Part shown: in pieces, positions 9,298-17,778 of the stretch
Layout: the number at the start of each line of letters is the position of its first letter
Numbering within the stretch: position 1 is the first letter of the stretch
Source of the DNA: an uncultured Acetatifactor sp.
Lineage (GTDB): Bacteria > Bacillota > Clostridia > Lachnospirales > Lachnospiraceae
NCBI GenBank assembly: GCA_910584375.1
Contig: CAJUAH010000007.1
Span: forward strand, 104,257-168,256
Reading direction: 5' to 3'
DNA length: 64,000 nucleotides
The notes under the pieces: generated by a model
What the model was told of the DNA's origin: nothing
Database searches by the model: none
Seen by the model: the letters and a program-made list of their open reading frames with translations, nothing else
Made by a program: the position numbers and the translations under genes

Positions 9298-10466
9298 GAG
9301 TTTTTATCGATATCAGCGTATTGACGCTGGCCACCTTTGTTACCGGGATTCAGCGGGTATGCAGGGAAATCACACTTCATCTGCTGGACAGAGGGGAGCC
9401 GGAGATCGTTCTGCTCCACTACAATGCCAGGGAAGATGCCTACCACATTATTGACAATCAGGCTTTTGTCCGGTATTACAGGCAGCACAGGGGCGTCAAA
9501 AACCGGATGATCACCCGGCGGAGACAGGCGTTGGAGGAGATGGGCCGGGGAGACATATTCTTCGATCTGGACGCGGTCTGGATGTGCCGGATGCGGCGCA
9601 GCTATCTGCTGCCGATCCTGAAAGGACAGGGCGTGCGCATTGTGGCCCATATCTATGACATCATCTCCGTCACACACCCCCAGTACTGTCTGGAGAGGGG
9701 GGTGTATCAATTCATGGATTATCTGGGTGCGCATCTGCAATACGCGGATCAGCTGATCGTCAACGCCCAGGCGACCGTGGACGAACTGCGGCGGCTGGCG
9801 GATGAGTTGGAGATTCCCCTGCCGTCCTGCTATGTGGCGCCTCTGGGCGCGGATTTCCGCCAGCACTGTCAGATTCCCGGAGAGCAGGTTCCTGAGAATG
9901 TGAGACAGGCGGCGGACAGCGCCCCTTATATCCTGATGGTGGGCACCATAGAGCCCCGCAAAAATCACAGACTGCTTTTGCAGGCCTATGACGCGGGACT
10001 AAGGGAGGCCGGATACCATATTATCCTGGCCGGTTACACGGGCTGGCATATGGAGCGCTTTATGCAGGAGCTTTATGCCCGCGCGGATTACAACCGGGGC
10101 ATTTATCACTTCGACAGCCTTGGGGACAGCGCTGTCGACTATCTGTACCAGCATGCCCGTTTCCTGGCCTTTTGCAGTTATGCCGAGGGATTTGGCCTGC
10201 CCCTTCTGGAGGCGGTCTCCAGGGGAACGCCGGTGGTCGCCGCGGATATTCCCGTCTCCAGGGAAGTGATGGGGGAGTACTGCGACTGGTTCAGGCAGGA
10301 CGACCCGGCGGATCTGTGCCGCGCCGTCATGAAATATGAGGATGAGGACAGGTACAGACGCAGGAAAGAGAGTCTGAAGGACTGTCGCCCCGCCAGCTGG
10401 GCCCGGTGCTGCGAACGTATGCTGCGGGGGATTCGGGGCGACAGCGGGGAGCAAACACAGACTTAG
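9294..10466 (+). CDS. Glycosyltransferase family 4 (mannosyltransferase-like)
   Basis: This 390-residue GT-B enzyme begins FIDISVL and TGIQRV, a signature of a GT4 subfamily often annotated as mannosyltransferase. The donor domain carries VGTIEPRKNH near residue 216 and AEGFGLPLLEA near residue 300. Its ATG overlaps the stop of the small DUF4214-like gene (ATGA), so translation is probably coupled. It is closely related to the N-terminal half of the 11043-13484 product, suggesting a tandem duplication of small gene plus GT4. Confidence 0.92.
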   Translation: MRVFIDISVLTLATFVTGIQRVCREITLHLLDRGEPEIVLLHYNAREDAYHIIDNQAFVRYYRQHRGVKNRMITRRRQALEEMGRGDIFFDLDAVWMCRMRRSYLLPILKGQGVRIVAHIYDIISVTHPQYCLERGVYQFMDYLGAHLQYADQLIVNAQATVDELRRLADELEIPLPSCYVAPLGADFRQHCQIPGEQVPENVRQAADSAPYILMVGTIEPRKNHRLLLQAYDAGLREAGYHIILAGYTGWHMERFMQELYARADYNRGIYHFDSLGDSAVDYLYQHARFLAFCSYAEGFGLPLLEAVSRGTPVVAADIPVSREVMGEYCDWFRQDDPADLCRAVMKYEDEDRYRRRKESLKDCRPASWARCCERMLRGIRGDSGEQTQT

Positions 10467-10492
10467 CGTTTTGGGAGAGGGGAACTGGCGGC

Positions 10493-10990
10493 ATGGCGGA
10501 CATATTACATAATTTTGACAGGGCCTATGAACTGGTACAACAGAATATGGAGAATTGCGGGAGCCGGGCGAGGCTGCCGGGCGTCAGAGTGACCCGGTAT
10601 ATCAATTCCTGTACGCCGGGCGTTCTGGATTTGCAGGACTTGCTGGATGCCGACCGGACGGAGTTTTTGCAGATGGCCTGCTACAGTCTGCTGGGGAGGC
10701 TGCCGGATCAGACGGCTTTGCAAAAGTGGCTGGCCCAAACGGATCTGTCCGAATGGCAGTACCGCCGGGCAGTGATGGATGCCCTGCTGAGCGATCCGGA
10801 AGTGCTGGCCGGGGACAGGGTGATCCGGGGGAACATCTATACGGAGGAGACCGGGGAAAAGGCGCGGGCCGGAAGGAGCGTGAAACAGCGAATCCTGTCT
10901 GCGGGCATCCGTATAGGCAGGAAACTTCCTCTGGGCATCAAGGCTCCCTTAAAAAAATGGGTAATGAAGATACTGTGGAGGCGGGCTTGA
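10493..10990 (+). CDS. Second small DUF4214-like protein
   Basis: This 165-residue protein without signal peptide is related to the 8812-9297 product. It has YELVQQNME near the start, a DUF4214-like core with FLQMACYSLLGRLPD and LSDPEV, and a basic GRKLPLGIK-type tail. The LLGR.PD sequence is the clearest DUF4214 signature of the two. ATG 10493 follows a purine-rich AGAGGGG; longer in-frame starts reach into the previous GT4. It is followed after 52 bases by the GT4-Stealth-like gene, again a small gene paired with a GT4. Confidence 0.68.
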   Translation: MADILHNFDRAYELVQQNMENCGSRARLPGVRVTRYINSCTPGVLDLQDLLDADRTEFLQMACYSLLGRLPDQTALQKWLAQTDLSEWQYRRAVMDALLSDPEVLAGDRVIRGNIYTEETGEKARAGRSVKQRILSAGIRIGRKLPLGIKAPLKKWVMKILWRRA

Positions 10991-11042
10991 AGGCAGACAT
11001 TCAAACAGGGACGGGCGTGCCTGCGGGAACACGCAAAGGGGT

Positions 11043-13484
11043 ATGGAAGTGAAAGTATTCATAGATGTCAGTAATCTGATGCATGTGAACTTTATAAGCG
11101 GTATACAGAGGGTGGTGCGGGAGGTGGCGACCAGACTGGCGCAGGATCCGGAGCTGGAGCTGGTCCTGTTGGAGTACCGGGAACGGGGGAACTGTTTTGG
11201 GATCCTTTCTTTGCCTGCTTTTCTGGCCTTTTTCAGGGACGGGAGCGGAAAAAAAGAAGATATGCGCACCCGGCAGGAGATCGGACCTGCGCAGTTTCCC
11301 CACGGCAGCGTCTTTTTGGAGCTGGACAGCGTGTGGCATTCCCCCTGCGGGCGCATGAGCCTGTATCCTGAGTTAAAAGCCAGGGGCGTAAAAATCGCGG
11401 TGTGTTACCAGGATTTGATCCCCATTATGTGGCCGCAGTACGCGGCGTCCGAGACAATCTGTGCCTTTCTGGGATACATGACGGCCTGTGTGACATATGG
11501 GGATCTGTTTATATCGTCCACGCAGACCAATATCCGGTATCTTCAGGATTTTATGCGGCGGATCGGCGTGGACAATCCCGCGCCCTGCGCAGTATCCTGG
11601 CTGGGAACGGACTTTAAGGAGCGATGCAGGGAGACCAGGCCGGGTAAACGATTGGAAGAGATCGTAAGCAGAGGGAAATATCTGCTGATGGTGGGCACAG
11701 TGGAACCCCGCAAAAATCACAGGCTGGCGCTGGATGCGATGGAGCGGGGGCTGTTTGGCAAGGGCTGGCAGCTGGTCATAGCGGGGCGGCAGGGATGGGA
11801 TATACAGGAGACGGCGGAACGCATCCGCGGCCATGAGATGCTGGGCAGACAGCTGCACTGGATCGAGGACGCCACGGACGCGGATATGGAATATCTCTAT
11901 GCCCACAGTCGTTTTGTGATCTTTCCCAGCCTGACAGAGGGGTTTGGCCTGCCGGTGACAGAGGCCCTGGGCAGGGGGGTTCCCGTGCTGTGTTCGGATC
12001 ATCCGGTGCTCAGAGAGGTGGGAGGGGAGTACTGCGGGTATTTTTCTCCATGGGATTCGCAGTCGCTGCTGGACGCTGTGGAGGAGACGGATCAGGAACC
12101 TGCTTACAGCAGGATGCTGGACAGGCTGCGCAGCTATAGCGCCACCGGATGGGATCAGGTGGCACAGCGGATAGGGACAGCTCTGAAAGAACTGTGCAGC
12201 ACGAAGGAAATACCGGATATATCGGCGGCTGCCGGGGTAGAGCAGATGGTCATACTGTCGGCCAGGGCGGAGGATTTTATGCGCAGTCTGCCCTTTATAG
12301 AACAGTTTATGCCCTTTGTCACGGAGATCGTGCTGTGCTGCCCCGACGCCATGGCGGAGGAGGTGGAACGGGGATACAGGGGGAGGCTGCGGATACGCTG
12401 CCTGACAGACGGCGTTCTCCTGGACGGATGCCGGCTTCCCGAGGATCACGCCGCTCGCAATATTTTCCTGCGCGCAAGAGCGATCCAGAGTGATATAATC
12501 AATCCGGTGTTCCTTATGAGCGATGACGACTACAGGCCGCTGCGTCAGATCACCATTGAAAATTTTTACAAAAACGGGAAATACCAGGCTTATTATGTGG
12601 GAGATCTCAGAAACTGGAAAGGCACCCAGGGCAATCCCACTTCCTTTGACAACAGTATGTGGAAGTGCCGGGATTTTCTGATGGAGCAGGGGTATTCCAC
12701 CTATATGTTTGACGCCCATATGCCCCAGATCATCAACAGGCAACTGTTTCTGGAGATGTTGGGGCGGTATCCGCAGATCGCGCAGGGAGCGGCCAGCGAG
12801 TGGAGCGGCTACTTCAATTACGTGGCCTGCGAATACCCGGAATCGCTGGATATATGCCCCTATGCGACCATGGATTGGCCGGGCTTTTTAGAGGACTGGG
12901 ATCCCGAGGTGAAAAGGCAGGAGTATCTCTTTGAAAATTTTTATGACATGGTCTACGGGGACTGCGGGGTATACCGCGGGAAAGGACATTTTACAGGATT
13001 TTCCAGAGAGTATACGGCGGATATCCTACAGGAGAACCGACGCAAGGCGCAGATATGCATGGACAGAGAACAGCGCCATGAGGAAGAATTGCGGCTTGAC
13101 CGCCGGTGGCGGCAGCTCTGCCGCAGACAGTATGGAGTGGAGCCGGTGTTTGCGGTCTGCGACCGGGAGGGAGAACCGACGCTGTGCACCCCGGCGGCTA
13201 TGCCTATGATAAAAGGAGATTTTCTCCGCATGGATTTTCAGGTGATGCTTTGCAAAACTCTGCGCCAGAACCGGCAGTGGCAGTTGACCTGGACGGTCTG
13301 GAGGGAGGACGGCAAGGCAGAGGGCATGGGTTCTTCCAGATTCCAGGATACGGACCGGGATTTCCAGGTGCTGCTGATGGCGCCGGAGGAAACAGGGATA
13401 TACCGGATAGAGTGGGAGCTCCACGCAGGAACCAAGAGCATTGCGCGTCAGACGGAACTGGAGATAAAAGACAGGGAGGAGTAA
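11043..13484 (+). CDS. GT4 glycosyltransferase fused to a Stealth-like region
   Basis: This 813-residue protein has at least two parts. Residues 1-390 are a GT4 enzyme (FIDVSNL, SGIQRVV, VGTVEPRKNH, TEGFGLPVTEA) like its neighbour. From about residue 405, a second region contains FLMSDDDY with three aspartates at 494-496 and, about 65 residues later, DAHMPQ. Those match the order of the acidic CR2 and the His-Pro CR3 motifs of Stealth sugar-phosphate transferases. The last 110 residues look like a beta-sandwich. The protein could add a sugar and then a sugar phosphate. The GT4 part is firm; the Stealth assignment is by motif only. Confidence 0.8.
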   Translation: MEVKVFIDVSNLMHVNFISGIQRVVREVATRLAQDPELELVLLEYRERGNCFGILSLPAFLAFFRDGSGKKEDMRTRQEIGPAQFPHGSVFLELDSVWHSPCGRMSLYPELKARGVKIAVCYQDLIPIMWPQYAASETICAFLGYMTACVTYGDLFISSTQTNIRYLQDFMRRIGVDNPAPCAVSWLGTDFKERCRETRPGKRLEEIVSRGKYLLMVGTVEPRKNHRLALDAMERGLFGKGWQLVIAGRQGWDIQETAERIRGHEMLGRQLHWIEDATDADMEYLYAHSRFVIFPSLTEGFGLPVTEALGRGVPVLCSDHPVLREVGGEYCGYFSPWDSQSLLDAVEETDQEPAYSRMLDRLRSYSATGWDQVAQRIGTALKELCSTKEIPDISAAAGVEQMVILSARAEDFMRSLPFIEQFMPFVTEIVLCCPDAMAEEVERGYRGRLRIRCLTDGVLLDGCRLPEDHAARNIFLRARAIQSDIINPVFLMSDDDYRPLRQITIENFYKNGKYQAYYVGDLRNWKGTQGNPTSFDNSMWKCRDFLMEQGYSTYMFDAHMPQIINRQLFLEMLGRYPQIAQGAASEWSGYFNYVACEYPESLDICPYATMDWPGFLEDWDPEVKRQEYLFENFYDMVYGDCGVYRGKGHFTGFSREYTADILQENRRKAQICMDREQRHEEELRLDRRWRQLCRRQYGVEPVFAVCDREGEPTLCTPAAMPMIKGDFLRMDFQVMLCKTLRQNRQWQLTWTVWREDGKAEGMGSSRFQDTDRDFQVLLMAPEETGIYRIEWELHAGTKSIARQTELEIKDREE

Positions 13485-13487
13485 CGG

Positions 13488-15683
13488 ATGAAGAGAAAAG
13501 CAATCAGATTTATTACAATAGGCATGGCCTGGGCAATGATTCTGTGCTGCGGTCCGCAGCTCGCTTTGCAGGCCATGGAGGAACAGGATACGGCATATAT
13601 GGCGGAGCCGGAGGAAGAGGGAGAGGAGTACCCGGAAGACGAAGTCCGGTTTCAGGAACAGATCCGGCAGGCGGCTCAGGCTTTGGAGCAGCAGGCGGCA
13701 CAGAGGGAGATCGTGGCCACGGTGTACGGCATGGATGAATATCCCCTTTCTGCGGTTCCGGGGTATGCGGATAGCGGTGCGGTACAGATACCCTCCGGCA
13801 GCCAGGCGATGATAGAGGATATGGAGTGGGAGGACGGCGCTGTCTGGTACCTGGTAACCTATGTGCAGGAGGAAAAGAGCTATAGGGGTTATGTGCATGG
13901 AGACTGTCTGATCAGTACCGACGAACGTTTTCTGGATTGGCAGCAGGAATATCTTTCCGGCATTGTGACGGGGATCGGTCCGGATGCGGAAGGGGAAATT
14001 CTGGTAAGGGCAAATAACGATATATCGGCGTTTCCCGAATCCTATCGCTCCTATCTGGCGCAGCTTAAGAGCCGGCATCCCAACTGGGTGTTTGTACCGA
14101 TGAACACCAATATAGAATGGGAGACGGTCATCACGGAGGAGATGCGCGGCGACCGCAGTTGGGTGCATTCCTCCAAGCCTGCGGCCTGGAAGGGGGAGCA
14201 GCGGGATCAGAACTGGTATCTGGCGACCAGACCGGCTGTGGAATATTGCGTTGATCCGCGCAACTTCCTGAATGAGAAGTATATATTTATGTTCGAGCAG
14301 TTGACCTACAACGGCAATTACCATACTGTGCAGGGCGTGCAGAACATCGTGCAGAACTCCTTTATGAGAGGCGATATTCCCGGCGAGGGTATCTCCTATT
14401 CCCAGAACTTTTTCAATCTGGGACAGAAGCTGGGGGTAAGTCCCTTCCATCTGGCGTCCCGTGTCTATCAGGAGCAGGGCGTAAACGGTTCGTCTGCCCT
14501 TATCTCCGGCACTTATCCGGGGTACGAGGGATATTACAATTATTATAATATCAACGCCTCCGGGACCACAAATAAGCAGGTCATCGAATCAGGGCTTACC
14601 TATGCCCGCCAGAAGGGGTGGAATACCCGCCGCGGATCCATTGCGGGAGGGGCGAAATTTATCTCAAAAAATTATATTTTAAAGGGACAGGATACCCTAT
14701 ATTTACAGAAATTTGATGTGGACAGCTCCTATGACGGGATGTTTTACCATCAGTATATGCAGAATATCACCGCGCCCATGTCGGAGGGTTCCACCACCAG
14801 GGCCGCCTATGAACGGGCCGGAGCGCTGAACAATATGTTTGTATTTAAGATTCCGGTATACCGGAATATGCCCGCCTCCGCCTGCCCGGAGCCGGGGACA
14901 TCCCAGCCCGTACAGCCGCCCAGCGTCACGCCGGAGCAGGAGAGGCAGCTGAAAGCGTTTATTGTACGGCTGTATGTGAATGTGCTGGGCAGGCAGTCTT
15001 ACGACGATTCGGAAGTAGATTATTGGTATCGGAAACTGGTGAGTAAGGAAAGTACCGGGGCGGATGTGGCATGGGGCTTTTTCTTCAGCAATGAATTTAA
15101 GGAGAAAGGGCTGTCCGACGAAGAGTACGCGGATATATTGTATCGAGTGATGTTCGATCGGGCCGGAGCTGAAAATGAGAGGAAGTATTGGACCGATAAG
15201 CTGGATATAGGGATGAGCCGTGAATATGTGTACGCCGGTTTTGCTAATTCCAATGAATTCGGGCAGGTATGCGACGGCTATGGGGTGGATCGCGGCACGA
15301 TAAACTGGACTGCGTACAGGGACCAGAATGAGGGAGTGACCGCGTTCGTGTCCAGATTATATAACAAGGCTCTGAACCGTGGAGGGGACGACGGCGGTAT
15401 GGAGTTGTGGACCAGAACGATTTTGCGTAAGGAAAAGGCCGTGGAAGAGGTTGCCTATGGATTTATCTTTTCAGACGAATTTCTTAGAAAGGGTTATGGC
15501 AATGAGGAATATGTCAAAATATTGTATCGCACTTTCATGGACCGTGAAGCCGGCTTGACGGAAATTCCATATTGGCTGAATAAATTGAATGCGGGAGTGC
15601 CCAGAGAAGAGGTATTCCGCGGCTTTGCCCGAAGTCCGGAGTTTGACGGGATAATGCGGAAGTATGGCGTCACGCCGTACTAG
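13488..15683 (+). CDS. Secreted GH73-type N-acetylglucosaminidase with DUF4214 modules
   Basis: This 731-residue protein has a signal peptide (probable cleavage after ALQA, about residue 29). An SH3-like segment follows (about 65-145), then a glucosaminidase domain (about 180-460) with LASRVYQEQG, in which E329 is the likely catalytic acid. Two DUF4214 blocks occupy about residues 485-730, each with two half-repeats of the form FV.RLY..LGR / YW / EF. The enzyme would cut peptidoglycan glycan strands. The DUF4214 part is shared with the next three genes and with 30434. GGGAGGAG precedes the ATG, and the gap to the GT4-Stealth gene is 3 bases, so it belongs to the same transcript. Confidence 0.88.
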   Translation: MKRKAIRFITIGMAWAMILCCGPQLALQAMEEQDTAYMAEPEEEGEEYPEDEVRFQEQIRQAAQALEQQAAQREIVATVYGMDEYPLSAVPGYADSGAVQIPSGSQAMIEDMEWEDGAVWYLVTYVQEEKSYRGYVHGDCLISTDERFLDWQQEYLSGIVTGIGPDAEGEILVRANNDISAFPESYRSYLAQLKSRHPNWVFVPMNTNIEWETVITEEMRGDRSWVHSSKPAAWKGEQRDQNWYLATRPAVEYCVDPRNFLNEKYIFMFEQLTYNGNYHTVQGVQNIVQNSFMRGDIPGEGISYSQNFFNLGQKLGVSPFHLASRVYQEQGVNGSSALISGTYPGYEGYYNYYNINASGTTNKQVIESGLTYARQKGWNTRRGSIAGGAKFISKNYILKGQDTLYLQKFDVDSSYDGMFYHQYMQNITAPMSEGSTTRAAYERAGALNNMFVFKIPVYRNMPASACPEPGTSQPVQPPSVTPEQERQLKAFIVRLYVNVLGRQSYDDSEVDYWYRKLVSKESTGADVAWGFFFSNEFKEKGLSDEEYADILYRVMFDRAGAENERKYWTDKLDIGMSREYVYAGFANSNEFGQVCDGYGVDRGTINWTAYRDQNEGVTAFVSRLYNKALNRGGDDGGMELWTRTILRKEKAVEEVAYGFIFSDEFLRKGYGNEEYVKILYRTFMDREAGLTEIPYWLNKLNAGVPREEVFRGFARSPEFDGIMRKYGVTPY

Positions 15684-15729
15684 CGGACGGCACATTGGCG
15701 CGCGGGCACATCGGAGTTAGGAGAGATAC

Positions 15730-17682
15730 ATGAGACGACATCATATGATAAAGTTTGCGCTGGCAATGCTGATCGGGATTCTCTGCAGCATGGGAGAGAG
15801 CCAGGCGGCTCAGCTGCAGGAGGAGCCGCCTGAGGACAGGGACTATGTGCTGGGCCGACCGATGACGGAGGAAGAGATAGCGGAAATAGAGAGGGCCGTG
15901 GCGCCGTATGCGGGAATGGGGGGATATCAGGAGGAGGATACGGCATATGTATATGCAGGGGAAAATGTGCCGATGTCAATAAGTATAGATATTCCATGGC
16001 GCTATGACGTCCGCGATGAGGGAGCCGATATTGTGATAGAATCACAGCGGTACGGAGACTGCTGGGCGTTCGCGGCTCTGGATCTGCTGCAGATCAACGC
16101 GTGGAAACAGGGCATGGGTAATATCCCGGATCTGTCGGAAAGACATCTGGTATATTATACCTATCATTCCGTATGCGGCACTCCGGGTCAGCAGCCGGGA
16201 GAGGGTACGGTCTTTCGGGATAACGGGCAGAGTACACAGTGTTTTTGGAACGGGGGAAAGTACGACTATGCCATACGCAGCCTTGGCAGTTATCTGGGCG
16301 CCGTGCCGGAGTACATGGCGCCGTATCAGGAGGCGGCGGTTCCGTTGGCGGACAGCAGGGAGGCGTACTCGTCGGCATGCATCCGGCTGAAATCGGCATA
16401 TGCTTTTCCCACCGCGGACAGGGAATTATGGAAGAGGATGATTCTGCAATACGGCGCGGTGGGCATTACTTATTGCAGCAGTCTGAGTTACTATGAATAC
16501 GGTACGGCGGCGCAGTACTGTCCGTCTGACATGCGGGCGGATCACGCGGTGACGGTGATCGGCTGGGACGATGACTACCGCAGGGAGAATTTTAAGGTAC
16601 AGCCGGAGTCCGACGGGGCATGGCTGGTACAAAATTCGTGGGGAACCGTCTTTGGGGACGAAGGGTTTTTCTGGCTCTCCTATGAGGATGCCTCCATAGC
16701 GGAGAACGCTTACGTACTGGAAGCGACCGCAGACATGGGCGAATATATATATCAGTGCGACAATACGATCATGGACGGCAGAGAGACGGCCGTGGGAGAA
16801 TTACAGGTGGCGAACCGTTACACTTTGGAGGGAACCTGGGGATGCGACGAGCTGTTGAAAGCGGTAAACATCACAGTACCCACCGGAGGGATGAGCTATC
16901 GGCTGGAGCTTTTTGACCTGACAGGCGGGAAGAACATCGGGGAGCAGGCATTGCTGCCGGAACCGGTGACAGGGTTTATTGCCTGGCCGGGAAACGTCAC
17001 GATAGAACTTCCGGCTCCCGTGGTCATGGCCTACGGCTCCGAAGTGGGGATCGCGCTGACATTATACGGGGACACGGTCGGTATCTGCACGGACGCCGCT
17101 GGAGTCAGCGGAAAAACGGTCTGTACCGCGGAGGGCGGAACCGGGGTCAGCTACAGGATGGAATCGGGACAGTGGGAGGACTATGGCGCGCGGACCAATC
17201 GGAACTTTCGCATGAAGCTGCTGACGGATCCGGCAGCCGGAGAGACCTTATCCGTTCCGGCAGTCTATGATAACTATCTGCGGATTGAGGATGAGCGTCA
17301 GGCGGTGGAATATCTGTACAGACAGCTCCTGCAGAGACAGGGAGAGGAACGGGGGATATTCTACTGGCAGGCATACGGGCAGACCAACGATCCGATTATG
17401 GTGATGGCGGGATTTCTGTGGTCGCCGGAGTACAGGCAAAAACACCCGGAGACAGTGGCGGGCACGGAGCTGGCCCGGTGCGTGGAGATACAGACAGGCA
17501 GAGCGGTGGGAGAGATCTGTCTGTTGTATCAGAACATTCTTAGGAGGGAATGCGATCTGCCCGGCTTGCTGTATTATCTGGAGCGGCAGGCGGAAGGCAT
17601 GTCGATCCGGGAGATGGAAAAGTGTTTTTATCTGTCGCCGGAGTACGCGGAGCTGCAAAAGGCAATGGAAAAAATAAACTAG
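15730..17682 (+). CDS. Secreted C1-family (papain-like) peptidase with DUF4214-like tail
   Basis: This 650-residue protein has a signal peptide (cleavage near SQA, residue 26). The papain-like domain shows all active-site parts: GDCWAFA with C111, DHAVTVIGWDD with H272 and VQNSWG with N302. A beta-rich domain of the kind that follows bacterial C1 peptidases covers about 335-500. The last 130 residues form a degenerate DUF4214 pair (YLYRQLLQRQ, FLWSPEY). It is predicted to be an active secreted cysteine protease. AGGAGAG before ATG 15730 supports the start. It is the second of four consecutive secreted DUF4214 genes. Confidence 0.87.
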   Translation: MRRHHMIKFALAMLIGILCSMGESQAAQLQEEPPEDRDYVLGRPMTEEEIAEIERAVAPYAGMGGYQEEDTAYVYAGENVPMSISIDIPWRYDVRDEGADIVIESQRYGDCWAFAALDLLQINAWKQGMGNIPDLSERHLVYYTYHSVCGTPGQQPGEGTVFRDNGQSTQCFWNGGKYDYAIRSLGSYLGAVPEYMAPYQEAAVPLADSREAYSSACIRLKSAYAFPTADRELWKRMILQYGAVGITYCSSLSYYEYGTAAQYCPSDMRADHAVTVIGWDDDYRRENFKVQPESDGAWLVQNSWGTVFGDEGFFWLSYEDASIAENAYVLEATADMGEYIYQCDNTIMDGRETAVGELQVANRYTLEGTWGCDELLKAVNITVPTGGMSYRLELFDLTGGKNIGEQALLPEPVTGFIAWPGNVTIELPAPVVMAYGSEVGIALTLYGDTVGICTDAAGVSGKTVCTAEGGTGVSYRMESGQWEDYGARTNRNFRMKLLTDPAAGETLSVPAVYDNYLRIEDERQAVEYLYRQLLQRQGEERGIFYWQAYGQTNDPIMVMAGFLWSPEYRQKHPETVAGTELARCVEIQTGRAVGEICLLYQNILRRECDLPGLLYYLERQAEGMSIREMEKCFYLSPEYAELQKAMEKIN

Positions 17683-17710
17683 ATGAATAAAACTAAAAAT
17701 GTATCCACAC

Positions 17711-17739
17711 TTGAAACGAAATCAGGTAGATGTTATAAT
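17711..17739 (+). promoter_or_regulatory. Strong sigma-A promoter for the beta-helix gene
   Basis: TTGAAA (17711-17716) and a perfect TATAAT (17734-17739) lie 17 bases apart. They sit 40 bases before the start of the beta-helix gene, giving a leader of about 32 bases. This is one of the best promoters in the window and implies the downstream DUF4214 genes can be expressed apart from the upstream glycosyltransferases. Confidence 0.85.
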
Positions 17740-17778
17740 ATGTCCCATAATATAGAAAATTGAGGAGGAGATGAAGGC

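Noticed and set aside
11373..12743. Long open frame on the - strand (456 codons)
   Set aside because: It is opposite the GT4-Stealth fusion, has no ribosome site and no recognisable domain.
13026..14450. Long open frame on the - strand (474 codons)
   Set aside because: It lies opposite the glucosaminidase and the GT4-Stealth gene, is rich in His, Leu, Pro and Arg as antisense shadows of G+C-rich genes are, and has no domain pattern.
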